Assembly (NCBI RefSeq): GCF_018863195.1
Contig: NZ_JAHKRT010000010.1
Span: forward strand, 58,718 to 122,717
Direction: 5' to 3'
DNA length: 64,000 bases
DNA from: Sphingomonas quercus
Lineage (GTDB): Bacteria > Pseudomonadota > Alphaproteobacteria > Sphingomonadales > Sphingomonadaceae
The notes below the pieces were generated by a model that made no database searches, was not told where the DNA came from, and saw nothing but the letters and a program-made list of their open reading frames with translations. The position numbers were made by a program, and so were the translations under genes. Of the stretch, positions 28,745-37,503 are shown piece by piece. How positions within the stretch are numbered: position 1 is the stretch's first letter; every line of letters starts with the position of its first letter.

Positions 28745-29998
28745 TTACCGCGCGCCCGCGCCGATCGCCAGCCGCGCCGCCGCCTCGCCGGAGCGCAAGG
28801 CGCCTTCGATGGTGGCGGGCAGGCCGGTGTCGATCCAGTCTCCGGCCAGGAACAGGTTGCGCCAGCGGGTCCGCGCCGGCGGCCGCTTCGCCTCCTGCTC
28901 CGGCGTGGCGGCGAAGGTGGCGCGTTTCTCCTTGACGATTTGCCAGCGCGGCATCGGCGCGTCGAGCCCGTGGGCGGCACAGATATCCGCCCAGAAGATG
29001 CGCGCCAGCGCCTCGCGATCACGATCGACCAGCCGGTCCGCCGCGCTCACCGTCACCGAAAGCCGGTCCGGAAAGGCGAACACCCATTCCGCCGTCCCGC
29101 CGATCAGGCCGAGCATCGCCGGCCGGCCGGCCGCCGGGGCACAGGCGAAATGGCCGTTGACGATCGCGCGGAACTCGTCGGGCGCGGACAGGCCCGGCAC
29201 CAGCCCCGCCGCGATCCATGGCGGCACGGCGAGGATCACCGCCTCGTCGACAGCCACCGGCTCCGGCCCGTCGCCCCAGTCGAGCGCGACGACCCGCTCG
29301 CCGTCGAACGTCATCGCACGCAGCCGCCGGGCGAGCCGCACCGCACTGCCCCGGCCTTCCAGCCACGCCAGCGCCGGGTCGATGAAGGCGGCGGAAAGGC
29401 TCGGCTCGGCGATGCGCGGCCGCGTGGCGAGGCCGCCCCGGGCGATCGTCTCGCGCAGCACGGCGGCGGCCAGCCTCAGCGAGGATTCCGCCGGCTCGGT
29501 ATTGAGCGCGGCGAGCAGCACCGGCCGGATCAGCCCATCCCACGCCGCGCCCCTGGCGGCGACATGGGCATCGATCCGCTCGTTGCGATCGCGCAGCAGG
29601 CGGACGAGCGCAAGATATTCGCGCAGGCCGCTGCCCGGCACGCGCCGCGTGCGGGCCGCCACCCACCAGGGCAAGGGCCCGTCATTGATGCGGATCGTCC
29701 AGTCCCGCCCGTCACGCAGGTCGCGAAAGGCGAAATCGGCATGGTCCGGCCCGGCCAGCGGCGTCGCGGCGCCCACCGCCGCACGGAACCGCGCCACCGC
29801 CGGATTGCCGGACAGCACCAGATGATTGCCATTGTCGATGGTCAGGCCGAGTTGCGGGTCGTCGTAGGATCGGCAGCGCCCGCCCGCCTGCGCAGCGGCA
29901 TCCGAGATGGCGACGGCAACGCCCGCCTCGCATAGCGCCACCGCCGCCGACAGCCCGGCCAGCCCCGCACCGGCAATGGTCGCGCGCGCGAAGCTCAA
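28745..29998 (-). CDS. hpnE: Hydroxysqualene dehydroxylase HpnE
   Basis: FAD amine-oxidase-type enzyme that reduces hydroxysqualene to squalene. A TTG start at 29998 overlaps the hpnD stop (TTGA) and gives 417 residues, the normal size. The protein begins SFARATIAGAGLAGLSAA with the dinucleotide-binding GxGxxG, then AGGRCRSYDD, IDNGNHLVLSGN and the C-terminal FLAGDWIDTGLPATIEGALRSG FAD motif. The longer upstream open frame is only antisense or out-of-frame sequence over hpnD. Confidence 0.94.
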   Translation of the reverse strand: MSFARATIAGAGLAGLSAAVALCEAGVAVAISDAAAQAGGRCRSYDDPQLGLTIDNGNHLVLSGNPAVARFRAAVGAATPLAGPDHADFAFRDLRDGRDWTIRINDGPLPWWVAARTRRVPGSGLREYLALVRLLRDRNERIDAHVAARGAAWDGLIRPVLLAALNTEPAESSLRLAAAVLRETIARGGLATRPRIAEPSLSAAFIDPALAWLEGRGSAVRLARRLRAMTFDGERVVALDWGDGPEPVAVDEAVILAVPPWIAAGLVPGLSAPDEFRAIVNGHFACAPAAGRPAMLGLIGGTAEWVFAFPDRLSVTVSAADRLVDRDREALARIFWADICAAHGLDAPMPRWQIVKEKRATFAATPEQEAKRPPARTRWRNLFLAGDWIDTGLPATIEGALRSGEAAARLAIGAGAR

Positions 29999-30837
29999 CG
30001 CGTCAGACCCAGCCTTATCACCGTCCACAGGATCGCCCGCTTGGATACCCGCACCCGCGTGCGCGGCGGCGCCCAGCCGATCTGCTCCATGCGCGCGAGC
30101 AGCTTGCCATAGGCCGCCGACATCAGTCGCGGCGCCACCCGATGGCCGCGCGGGCGGGTGGAGAGGATCGCGTCCGCCTCGCGGAAATGACGATGGGCGA
30201 GCGCCGCGAGCGGCCGGCAGGCGGCGTCGACGCGGGGGTCCGCCGCGACCTCGGCCGGCGTGGTCAGCGGCACGCCCGCCGCTTCCAGCGCGTCCCGCGA
30301 CAGATAGACGCGGCCGATCGCCGCATCCTCGTCGATGTCGCGCAGGATGTTGGTGAGTTGCAGCGCGCGGCCGAGATGATGGGCCAGCACCAGCCCGACA
30401 TGGCGCTCCATGCCGAACACGAGCACCGACAGCCGCCCGACCGCCGACGCCACCCGGTCGCAATAAAGGTCGAGGGTCGCCGCATCGGGCCAGCGCATAT
30501 CCGCCTCGACGTCCATCATCATGCCGTCGATGACGGCGTGGAAATCCGCCTGGTCCAGCCGGAAGCGCGCGACGGCCGGCGCCAGGAACGCCGCCTGCCC
30601 GCCCTCGCCGCCGGCATAGAGCGCGTCGATGTCCGCCCGCCACCGGTTGAGCGCCGCCGCCCGCTCGGACCGCCCGCCCTGCTGATCGTCGGCGATGTCG
30701 TCGACCAGCCGGCAGAAGCCGTAAATGGCGTACATCGCCTCGCGCTCCGCCTTGGGCAGGATGCGCATCCCCGCGTAGAAGGAACTGCCCGAGGCCTGCG
30801 TCCCCAGCGCCGCCGCACCACCGCCGCCCGTGCTCAT
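29995..30837 (-). CDS. hpnD: Presqualene diphosphate synthase HpnD
   Basis: Head-to-head condensation of two farnesyl diphosphates. A 280-residue squalene/phytoene-synthase fold with the first Asp-rich motif RLVDDIADD, MMMDVEAD, the LGRALQLTNILRDIDED second Asp-rich motif, and VYLSRDAL. It is coupled to hpnC (ATGA) and hpnE (TTGA) in the conserved C-D-E trio that replaces a single squalene synthase in many bacteria. Confidence 0.96.
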   Translation of the reverse strand: MSTGGGGAAALGTQASGSSFYAGMRILPKAEREAMYAIYGFCRLVDDIADDQQGGRSERAAALNRWRADIDALYAGGEGGQAAFLAPAVARFRLDQADFHAVIDGMMMDVEADMRWPDAATLDLYCDRVASAVGRLSVLVFGMERHVGLVLAHHLGRALQLTNILRDIDEDAAIGRVYLSRDALEAAGVPLTTPAEVAADPRVDAACRPLAALAHRHFREADAILSTRPRGHRVAPRLMSAAYGKLLARMEQIGWAPPRTRVRVSKRAILWTVIRLGLTR

Positions 30838-31664
30838 CCGCGCGCCCTCCCGAGGAAATGCCCGGCCACCGCCCGAAGCGCGATCATCGCCGTCTCCGCC
30901 TTGCCGTGATGCACTCGCTCCGCCAGCGGATCGCGCGTCATCAGCATCGCGTCAAGCCGCTCGGCCAGCCGCTGGATGATCGCCACCTCGGCGGCCAGCC
31001 GCCGGTCGCGGATACGCGCCGCGAATGGCGCGCTCTCGCGAAGCAGCCCGTTGGTCCGCTCCGCAAGCTGCACGATCGCCGCGCGCAGGCCCGGCGTGGC
31101 GCGGTCGCCGCCGAGGTCTTCGATCCTGCCGCCCGTCGCCGCCAGCGTCTCGGCCGGAACATAGACCCGGTCGAGCGCGCGATAATCCTTCCCGCAATCC
31201 TGGAGATGGTTGATGATCTGGAGCGCGGCGCACAGCGCGTCGTTGGCCGGCCACAGGCCGCGATCCTCGCCATGCACGTCGAGCACGAAGCGGCCGACCG
31301 GCATCGCCGACAGGCGGCAATAGCCGATCAGCCCCTCCCATGTCGCGTAGCGCCTGACGGTGACGTCCTGCACGAAGGCGTCGAGCAGCTCGTGGGCGTG
31401 GACGTCGTCGAGCCCGCGCTCGCGCATCACCGCCGCCAGCGCCATCGCCTCCGGCCGGCCGTCGCCGCCAAGGCCCGCACGCATTGCCTCCAGCTGGCGA
31501 AGCTTCTCCTCCGGGCCGGCGGCGGGATGGTCGGCAATGTCGTCGGCGGCGCGCGCGAAGCGGTAGAAATGCATGATCGGCGCGCGATGGGCCGGCGCGA
31601 TCAGCGCCGAGGCGACCGGGAAATTCTCGTCCCGATGGCCCTTGCCGGAGGCGAGGTCCGCCAT
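30834..31664 (-). CDS. hpnC: Hydroxysqualene synthase HpnC
   Basis: Converts presqualene diphosphate to hydroxysqualene. The start is the ATG at 31664 (MADLASGKGHRDENFPVAS), sharing one base with the hpnB stop (TGATG), for 276 residues. It has FARAADDIADHPAAG, the degenerate partner of the usual Asp motif, and ALQIINHLQDCGKDY as the second Asp-rich region. The longer open frame upstream belongs to hpnB read in the wrong frame. Confidence 0.94.
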   Translation of the reverse strand: MADLASGKGHRDENFPVASALIAPAHRAPIMHFYRFARAADDIADHPAAGPEEKLRQLEAMRAGLGGDGRPEAMALAAVMRERGLDDVHAHELLDAFVQDVTVRRYATWEGLIGYCRLSAMPVGRFVLDVHGEDRGLWPANDALCAALQIINHLQDCGKDYRALDRVYVPAETLAATGGRIEDLGGDRATPGLRAAIVQLAERTNGLLRESAPFAARIRDRRLAAEVAIIQRLAERLDAMLMTRDPLAERVHHGKAETAMIALRAVAGHFLGRARG

Positions 31665-32791
31665 CAGCGCCCGCCCGCCGCCGCCTGGGCGCGGCCCTTC
31701 CACATGCCGCCCCGCCCGCGATGATGTTGCCAGCCCGAAAGCAGGGTGCAGCCCGCATAGAAGCCGGCGATCAGCGGCAGGGCCGCGCCCCACAAGGGCG
31801 ATCGCCGGTAAAAGCGCAGCATCGGCTGGAAGCTCAGCGCCATCAGCGCCCACGCTGCCGCGCCCGCCAGCCGCGCCCAGCCCTCCCCGAACAGCGCCAG
31901 CGCCGGCGGCACCGCATAGACCAGCGCCATGCCGAGCATGGTGCCCGCCAGCAGCAGCGGCGAATAGCGAAGTTGCGCATAGGCCGAACGCGAGATCATC
32001 GCCGCCACCGAGCCGGGCGTGTCATAGGGCCGAATGCTGACGGCGCGGTCGGTCAGGCCCAGCCAGACCGGCCCTTGCCGCTTGATCAGCGCCCCGAACG
32101 CGCAATCGTCGATCAGCGCGCCGCGAATCGCCGCGATCCCGCCGGCCGCCTCCAGCGCCGCGCGCCGCACCAGCATGCAACCGCCCGCGGCCGCGCCCGG
32201 GCCGCCCGGCCGGTTCACCCGCGCGAACGGGTAGAGCATCTGGAAGAAGAACACGAACGCCGGCACCAGCGCGCGTTCCGCCCATGCCTCGCACCTCAGC
32301 CGCGCCATCAGCGACACCAGCGACGATCGCCCCGCCTCCGCCCTCGCCACCAATGACCGCAGCGTATCCGGCGCATGCGCGATGTCCGCGTCGGTCAGCC
32401 ACAGATATTCGGGGGTGCCGGCCCGCGCGACGCCCTGCGACACCGCCCACAGCTTTCCCGTCCATCCCGCCGGCAGGGTCGCGCCCGCCAGGATCGTCAG
32501 CCGCGCGCCGCCAGCCTCACGGGCGATGGCGGCGGTACCGTCGCTGCTGCCGTCGTCGACGAGGATGATGCGGAACGGCCCCGGATAATCCTGTGCTGCG
32601 AGACTGGCGACGGCGCGCGCGATGACCTGCGCCTCGTCCCGGGCCGGCACCACGGCCACCACCGCCGGCCACGCATCCGGCACTGGCAGCGGGCCGTCAT
32701 CGCGCTCGCGCGCCAGCCAGAAGCCGCCATGGCCGAACACCAGCCCCAGCCACACCGCCAGCGCCGCCCCGCCGAGCGCAAGCCCGATCAT
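31664..32791 (-). CDS. hpnB: Hopanoid-associated glycosyltransferase HpnB
   Basis: A 375-residue family 2 glycosyltransferase: an N-terminal membrane helix, VVPARDEAQVIARAV, ILVDDGSSDGTA for nucleotide-sugar binding, LWLTDADIAH (DXD-like), then three or so C-terminal hydrophobic helices. The sugar acceptor in hopanoid metabolism is not established; the name rests on family and locus. It is coupled to hpnA by ATGA. Confidence 0.9.
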   Translation of the reverse strand: MIGLALGGAALAVWLGLVFGHGGFWLARERDDGPLPVPDAWPAVVAVVPARDEAQVIARAVASLAAQDYPGPFRIILVDDGSSDGTAAIAREAGGARLTILAGATLPAGWTGKLWAVSQGVARAGTPEYLWLTDADIAHAPDTLRSLVARAEAGRSSLVSLMARLRCEAWAERALVPAFVFFFQMLYPFARVNRPGGPGAAAGGCMLVRRAALEAAGGIAAIRGALIDDCAFGALIKRQGPVWLGLTDRAVSIRPYDTPGSVAAMISRSAYAQLRYSPLLLAGTMLGMALVYAVPPALALFGEGWARLAGAAAWALMALSFQPMLRFYRRSPLWGAALPLIAGFYAGCTLLSGWQHHRGRGGMWKGRAQAAAGGR

Positions 32792-33783
32792 CGGATCATC
32801 CCCGCCGCGCGAAACCAGCCAACCGCATCGGCCAGCGCCTCCGCGAACGGCCGCGCCCGATAGCCCAGCGCCCGCTGCGCCTTGGCGGAGGAATAATACA
32901 TGCGATGCCGCGCCATGCGCAGGCCGTCGATGGTCAGGAACGGCTCGCGCCCGGTCACCCGGGCGAGCCGCTCGTTCACCCAGGCGAGCGGCATCAGCGG
33001 CCCGCGCGGAAGGCGCACCGACGGCGGTCGCCGCCCGGTCAGCCGCGCGATTTCACCCAGAAGCTCGGCCAGCGTCGCGTCCTGCCCGCCCAGCACATAG
33101 CGCTCGCCGATGGCGCCCAGCTCCAGCGCCGCGACATGTCCCTCGGCGACATCGTCGACATGGACGAGGTTCAGCCCGCTGTCGACGAAGGCCGGCATCC
33201 GCCCGTTGGCCGCCTCGACGATGATCCGTCCCGTCGGCGTCGGCCGCACGTCGCGCGGGCCGATCGGCGTCGAGGGATTGACGATTACCGCCGGCAGGCC
33301 GTTCGTCGCGACCATCTCCTCCACCAGCCGCTCGGCGACGACCTTGCTTCGCTTATAGGCGCCGGTCACCTGTTCCGGCCGGGCGGCGGCGCGCTCGTCG
33401 GATGGACCGACGTCGCCCGGCAGCAGCGTGGCGACGCTGCTCGTATAGATCACCCGCTCGACGCCATGGGCCAGCGCCGCCTCCATCACCGCGCGCGTGC
33501 TGGCGAGATTGTTGCGCACGATCTCCTCCGGGTCAGGCGCCCAGATGCGATAATCGGCGGCGACATGGAAGACGTGGCGCGCGCCGCGCATCGCCCGCGC
33601 CACCGCCGCCGGATCGCGCGCGTCGCCCTCGACCAGCTCACCCGGGAAGTCGGCGAGATTGCCGCGCGGCGAGCTTGCCCGCACCAGCCCGGTGATCGCC
33701 CGGCCGCGTGCGGCCAGCGCGCGGGCCACGGCCGAGCCGACGAAACCGGATACGCCCGTGACGAAAATCCTGTCCTCGGCCAC
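32788..33783 (-). CDS. hpnA: Hopanoid-associated sugar epimerase HpnA
   Basis: A 331-residue NAD(P)-dependent extended SDR. It starts with GTG and has the Rossmann motif FVTGVSGFVGSAVARAL, the catalytic YTSSVAT and YKRSKVVAE (Tyr-x3-Lys), and INPSTPIGPRD-like substrate segments. First gene of the minus-strand hopanoid operon. It is divergent from hpnI, with only 62 bases between start codons, so the two operons probably share a control region. The substrate is not established. Confidence 0.92.
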   Translation of the reverse strand: MAEDRIFVTGVSGFVGSAVARALAARGRAITGLVRASSPRGNLADFPGELVEGDARDPAAVARAMRGARHVFHVAADYRIWAPDPEEIVRNNLASTRAVMEAALAHGVERVIYTSSVATLLPGDVGPSDERAAARPEQVTGAYKRSKVVAERLVEEMVATNGLPAVIVNPSTPIGPRDVRPTPTGRIIVEAANGRMPAFVDSGLNLVHVDDVAEGHVAALELGAIGERYVLGGQDATLAELLGEIARLTGRRPPSVRLPRGPLMPLAWVNERLARVTGREPFLTIDGLRMARHRMYYSSAKAQRALGYRARPFAEALADAVGWFRAAGMIR

Positions 33784-33845
33784 ACCGCCTCCGCTCCTGG
33801 CCGATGCGCTCTACACAGGATGACGCAGGGACGATAGGGAGCCGT

Positions 33846-35006
33846 ATGGCTTCGCTCGCCCTGATCGGACACGCGCTCGGCTGGGTGCTGCTCGGCCTTT
33901 CGGCGCTTGGCACGGCCTATATGGTCGCCGCCGGCCTGCTCCTCCGCCGCCATTTCCGCGATGCGTCCGCCGGCGCCGCCCCGCGTGCCGAGGCCGTCAC
34001 CCTTCTGAAGCCCCTCCACGGCGCCGAGCCCCGTCTGTACGAAAATCTCGCGAGCTTCCTCGACCAGCATCATGCCGGCCCGATCCAGCTGCTCTGCGGC
34101 GTGCAGCGGCCCGACGATCCGGCGATCGCCATCGTCAAACGGCTCCGCCGCGAGCGCGCCGGCGTCCGCATCGATCTCGTCGTCGATGCCACGCCCCACG
34201 GCGCCAACCGCAAGGTGGCCAACCTCATCAATCTGGCGCCGCACATCGCCCACCCGATCATCGTGCTGAGCGACAGCGACATCGTCGCCCCGCGCGACTA
34301 TCTCGCCCGCCTTCTCGCCACGCTCGACCTGCCGGGCGTCGGCGCCGTCACCTGCCTCTATCATGGGCGCGGCGATGCGGGGTTCTGGTCGCGGCTGGGA
34401 GCGGCCGGGCTGAGCTGGCAATTCCTGCCCGGGGCGCTGTTCGCCGTCGCCAATGGTCTCGCCCGGCCGTGCATGGGCTCGACCATCGCGCTCCGGCAGG
34501 AAATGCTGGCCGCGATCGGCGGCTTCCGGCCTTTCGCCGACATGCTCGCCGACGATTATGCGATCGGCGAGGCGATCCATGCCCTCGGCCAGCGCGTCGC
34601 CGTGCCGGACATGCTCGTCACCCATGCCTCGGACGAACCCAGCCTCGCCGCGCTGTGGCGCCACGAGCTGCGCTGGGGCGCCACGCTCAAGGAGATCGTG
34701 CCGGCCGCCTATATCGCCGGCGTCATCGGCATCCCGTTGCCGACCGCGCTCGCCGGCTGGGTGCTGGTACCGGCCGGACTGTGGTTCGTGCTCGGCGCGC
34801 TGGCCGTGCGGGTCGCGGTGGCCGGGGTCGCCGATCGCGAGGCCGGGGCCCGCACCGCGCCGCTCTGGCTCCTGCCGTTGCGGGATTGCTTCACCTTCGC
34901 GATTTTCATCGGCAGCCTTTTCGCGCGCTCGGTTGATTGGCGGGGCGCGAAGCTTAAAATGTCCCGCAACGGTCGTGTCACGGCCGGCCAGGAGTTGTTC
35001 CCATGA
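33846..35006 (+). CDS. hpnI: Hopanoid glycosyltransferase HpnI
   Basis: Adds an N-acetylglucosamine-type sugar to bacteriohopanetetrol, the first step toward the cyclitol ether. The ATG at 33846 follows AGGGAG; 386 residues. It is like ceramide glucosyltransferase: an N-terminal helix, VTLLKPLHGAEPRLYENL, LSDSDIVAPRDYL (DXD), MLADDYAIGEAI, HELRWGATLK (the Q/RxxRW-type motif) and C-terminal helices. Its stop overlaps hpnJ. Confidence 0.95.
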   Translation: MASLALIGHALGWVLLGLSALGTAYMVAAGLLLRRHFRDASAGAAPRAEAVTLLKPLHGAEPRLYENLASFLDQHHAGPIQLLCGVQRPDDPAIAIVKRLRRERAGVRIDLVVDATPHGANRKVANLINLAPHIAHPIIVLSDSDIVAPRDYLARLLATLDLPGVGAVTCLYHGRGDAGFWSRLGAAGLSWQFLPGALFAVANGLARPCMGSTIALRQEMLAAIGGFRPFADMLADDYAIGEAIHALGQRVAVPDMLVTHASDEPSLAALWRHELRWGATLKEIVPAAYIAGVIGIPLPTALAGWVLVPAGLWFVLGALAVRVAVAGVADREAGARTAPLWLLPLRDCFTFAIFIGSLFARSVDWRGAKLKMSRNGRVTAGQELFP

Positions 35007-36430
35007 TGCGTTCGCTGTTCCTTCAGGCCCCCTCGTTCGACGGCTATGACGGCGGCGCCGGCGCGCGCTACCAGATGAAGCGCGAGGTCCGCTCCTTCTG
35101 GTATCCGACGTGGCTGGCCCAGCCGGCGGCGATGGTGCCGGGCTCCAAGCTGATCGACGCGCCGGCCCATGATCTCGGCTGGGACGACATCAAAAGCGAG
35201 GCGTTCGAGCGCGACCTGATCGTGCTGCACACCTCCACCCCCTCCTTCCGCCAGGATCTGCACACCGCCGAGCTGTTCAAGGCGCTCAATCCGAAGCTGA
35301 AGATCGGCCTGATCGGCGCCAAGGTGGCGGTCGACGCGCAGGGCGCGCTCGAGGCTTCGACCGCGATCGACTTCGTCTGCCGCAACGAGTTCGATTTCAC
35401 GGTGAAGGAGGTCGCCGAAGAGCGGCCGTGGAGCGAGATCGAAGGCATCAGCTATCGCAACGAGGCCGGCGAGATCGTCCATAATCCGGATCGCGCGATC
35501 CTGACGGACATGGATCAGCTGCCCTTCGTCTCCCCGATCTACAAGCGCGACCTCACCGTCGAGAAATATTTCGGGGGCTATCTCAAGCACCCTTATGTCA
35601 GCTTCTACACCGGCCGCGGCTGCAAGAGCCGCTGCACCTTCTGCCTGTGGCCGCAGACCGTCGGCGGCCATAATTACCGCGTCCGCTCGATCCCCCATGT
35701 GATCGAGGAAGTGAAATATGTGATGCGCGAGATGCCGGAGGTGAAGGAGATCTTCTTCGACGACGATACCCTCACCGACAACCTGCCCCGCGTCGAGGAG
35801 CTGGCGCGCGAACTCGGCAAGCTCGGCGTCACCTGGTCCTGCAACGCCAAGGCAAATGTGCCGTACAAGACATTGAAAGTGATGAAGGAAGGCGGCTGCC
35901 GGCTGCTTCTCGTCGGCTATGAGAGCGGCAACCAGCAGATCCTGCACAACATCAAGAAGGGCCTGCGCGTCGATGTCGCGCGCCAGTTCACCAAGGACTG
36001 CCACGCGCTCGGCATCGTCATCCACGGCACCTTCATCCTCGGCCTGCCCGGCGAGACGCTGGAGACGATCGAGGAGACGATCAACTACGCCAAGGAGATC
36101 GACCCGCACACCATCCAGGTGTCGCTGGCCGCGCCCTATCCGGGCACCTTCCTCTACAAGCAGGCGACCGAGAATGGCTGGTTCGACGGCACCGATCACC
36201 TGCTCACCGACGCCGGCACCCAGCTCGCCCAGCTCAGCTACCCGCATCTGCCGGCGGAGGTGATCTTCGACAAGGTCGAGGAATTCTACAAACGCTTCTA
36301 CTTCCGCCCCCGCAAGATCGGCGCGATCGTCGCCGAGATGCTGCGCGACTTCGACATGTTGAAGCGTCGCCTGCGCGAGGGCGTGGAATTCTTCACCTTC
36401 CTGCGCATGCGCAAGGTGAAGGAGGCGTAG
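35003..36430 (+). CDS. hpnJ: Hopanoid radical SAM protein HpnJ
   Basis: B12-binding-type radical SAM enzyme held to contract the glucosamine ring to the cyclopentane of BHT cyclitol ether. The 475 residues have an N-terminal cobalamin-like domain (about 1-165), then GRGCKSRCTFCLWPQ with the CxxxCxxC cluster motif, FFDDDTLTDN, and LVGYESGNQQIL. An AGGAG lies 8 bases before the ATG. It overlaps hpnI by 4 bases. Confidence 0.96.
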   Translation: MMRSLFLQAPSFDGYDGGAGARYQMKREVRSFWYPTWLAQPAAMVPGSKLIDAPAHDLGWDDIKSEAFERDLIVLHTSTPSFRQDLHTAELFKALNPKLKIGLIGAKVAVDAQGALEASTAIDFVCRNEFDFTVKEVAEERPWSEIEGISYRNEAGEIVHNPDRAILTDMDQLPFVSPIYKRDLTVEKYFGGYLKHPYVSFYTGRGCKSRCTFCLWPQTVGGHNYRVRSIPHVIEEVKYVMREMPEVKEIFFDDDTLTDNLPRVEELARELGKLGVTWSCNAKANVPYKTLKVMKEGGCRLLLVGYESGNQQILHNIKKGLRVDVARQFTKDCHALGIVIHGTFILGLPGETLETIEETINYAKEIDPHTIQVSLAAPYPGTFLYKQATENGWFDGTDHLLTDAGTQLAQLSYPHLPAEVIFDKVEEFYKRFYFRPRKIGAIVAEMLRDFDMLKRRLREGVEFFTFLRMRKVKEA

Positions 36431-36448
36431 GGCCGCCGCCCGCCCGAA

Positions 36449-36535
36449 CGTCATGCTGGACCTGATCCAGCATCCATGCCGCCCCCAGCGCGTGCGCGCG
36501 CGGACGGATGGACCCGGATCAAGTCCGCGGTGACG
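36449..36535. repeat. REP-like palindromic repeat, copy 4
   Basis: CGTCATGCTGGACCTGATCC opens the element and GGATCAAGTCCGCGGTGACG closes it. The arms are imperfect inverted complements. It lies in the 245-base hpnJ-hpnK gap, the only sizeable gap in this operon; the remaining bases to 36675 show no gene. Confidence 0.65.
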
Positions 36536-36675
36536 TCGTCGGCTGGGCATCTGCTTGCCACCCTCAACCCCTTTCCTTGCGGGCGCGCATCTGCCACCTC
36601 CGGGCCCATGCTGACCGCTACCCTCTCTCCCCTTCGGCGAAAGGCGTCCGCTATCGTCAGCTTCGGCCTGCACTG

Positions 36676-37503
36676 ATGGTGACGAAGCTCGTCGTCACCG
36701 CCGATGATTTCGGCGCCGACATCGCCGTAAACGAGGCGGTCGAGGCCGCGCATCAGGACGGCATCCTTACCGCTGCCAGCCTGATGGTCGGCGCGCCCGC
36801 CGTCGCCGACGCCGTGGCGCGCGCCCGGCGCAACCCGGGCCTCGGCGTCGGCCTCCATCTCGTGCTGGTCGAAGGCCGCCCGGTGCTGCCCGCTGGCGAG
36901 GTCCGCGATCTCGTCGGCCCGGACGGGCTGTTCCGCACCGACATGGCGCGGCTCGGCCTCGCCATCGCGCTCAGCCCCGCCGTCCGCCGTCAGGTCCGCG
37001 CCGAGATCGCTGCCCAGTTCGCCGCCTTCGCCGCGACCGGCCTCGCCTGCGATCATGTCAACGCGCACAAGCATTTCCACGTCCACCCGATGATCGGCGC
37101 GATCCTGCTCGACGAGGCGGCGCGTCATGGCGTCCGCGCGATCCGGGCGCCGGTCGAGCCGGGGCGGCCGCGCGGCTCGGGCTGGCTCGCAGCACCGTTC
37201 GCGCGGGCGCTGCGCAGTCGCGCGCGGGCAAGGGGGCTGACGGCGCCGGATCAGGTCTATGGCCTGGCCCATTCCGGCCACATGACCGCGGCGCGCATTG
37301 CCGATGCCGTCGCCGCCCTTCCCGAGGGCTTGAGCGAGCTCTATCTCCATCCCGCCATGCTTGATGATTTCCCCGGCCACGGCCCCGGCTACCGCCACCG
37401 CGCGGAGTTCGACGGCCTCGTCACTCCCGCCGCCCGGGAGGCCGTTGCGGCGCGCGGCGCCCGCCTCGGCAGCTTCACCGATTTTCTGGAGGTCGCCGCA
37501 TGA
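36676..37503 (+). CDS. hpnK: Hopanoid N-deacetylase HpnK (YdjC/ChbG-like)
   Basis: Removes the N-acetyl group of the sugar on BHT-GlcNAc. The 275-residue YdjC-family protein starts MVTKLVVTADDFGAD, with the metal-binding ADD, followed by GVGLHLVLVEGRP and ACDHVNAHKHFHVHP with the metal histidines, and ELYLHPAMLDD. Start at 36676; open frame upstream is inside the repeat region. Its stop overlaps the next gene (ATGA). Confidence 0.95.
   Translation: MVTKLVVTADDFGADIAVNEAVEAAHQDGILTAASLMVGAPAVADAVARARRNPGLGVGLHLVLVEGRPVLPAGEVRDLVGPDGLFRTDMARLGLAIALSPAVRRQVRAEIAAQFAAFAATGLACDHVNAHKHFHVHPMIGAILLDEAARHGVRAIRAPVEPGRPRGSGWLAAPFARALRSRARARGLTAPDQVYGLAHSGHMTAARIADAVAALPEGLSELYLHPAMLDDFPGHGPGYRHRAEFDGLVTPAAREAVAARGARLGSFTDFLEVAA

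Noticed and set aside
27380..29935. An 851-codon plus-strand frame across shc and hpnE
   Set aside because: It is a shadow of two well-supported minus-strand enzymes and has low-complexity Arg/His composition.
29999..30643. A long N-terminal extension of HpnE
   Set aside because: It is hpnD read in another frame; the Rossmann motif begins directly after the TTG at 29998.
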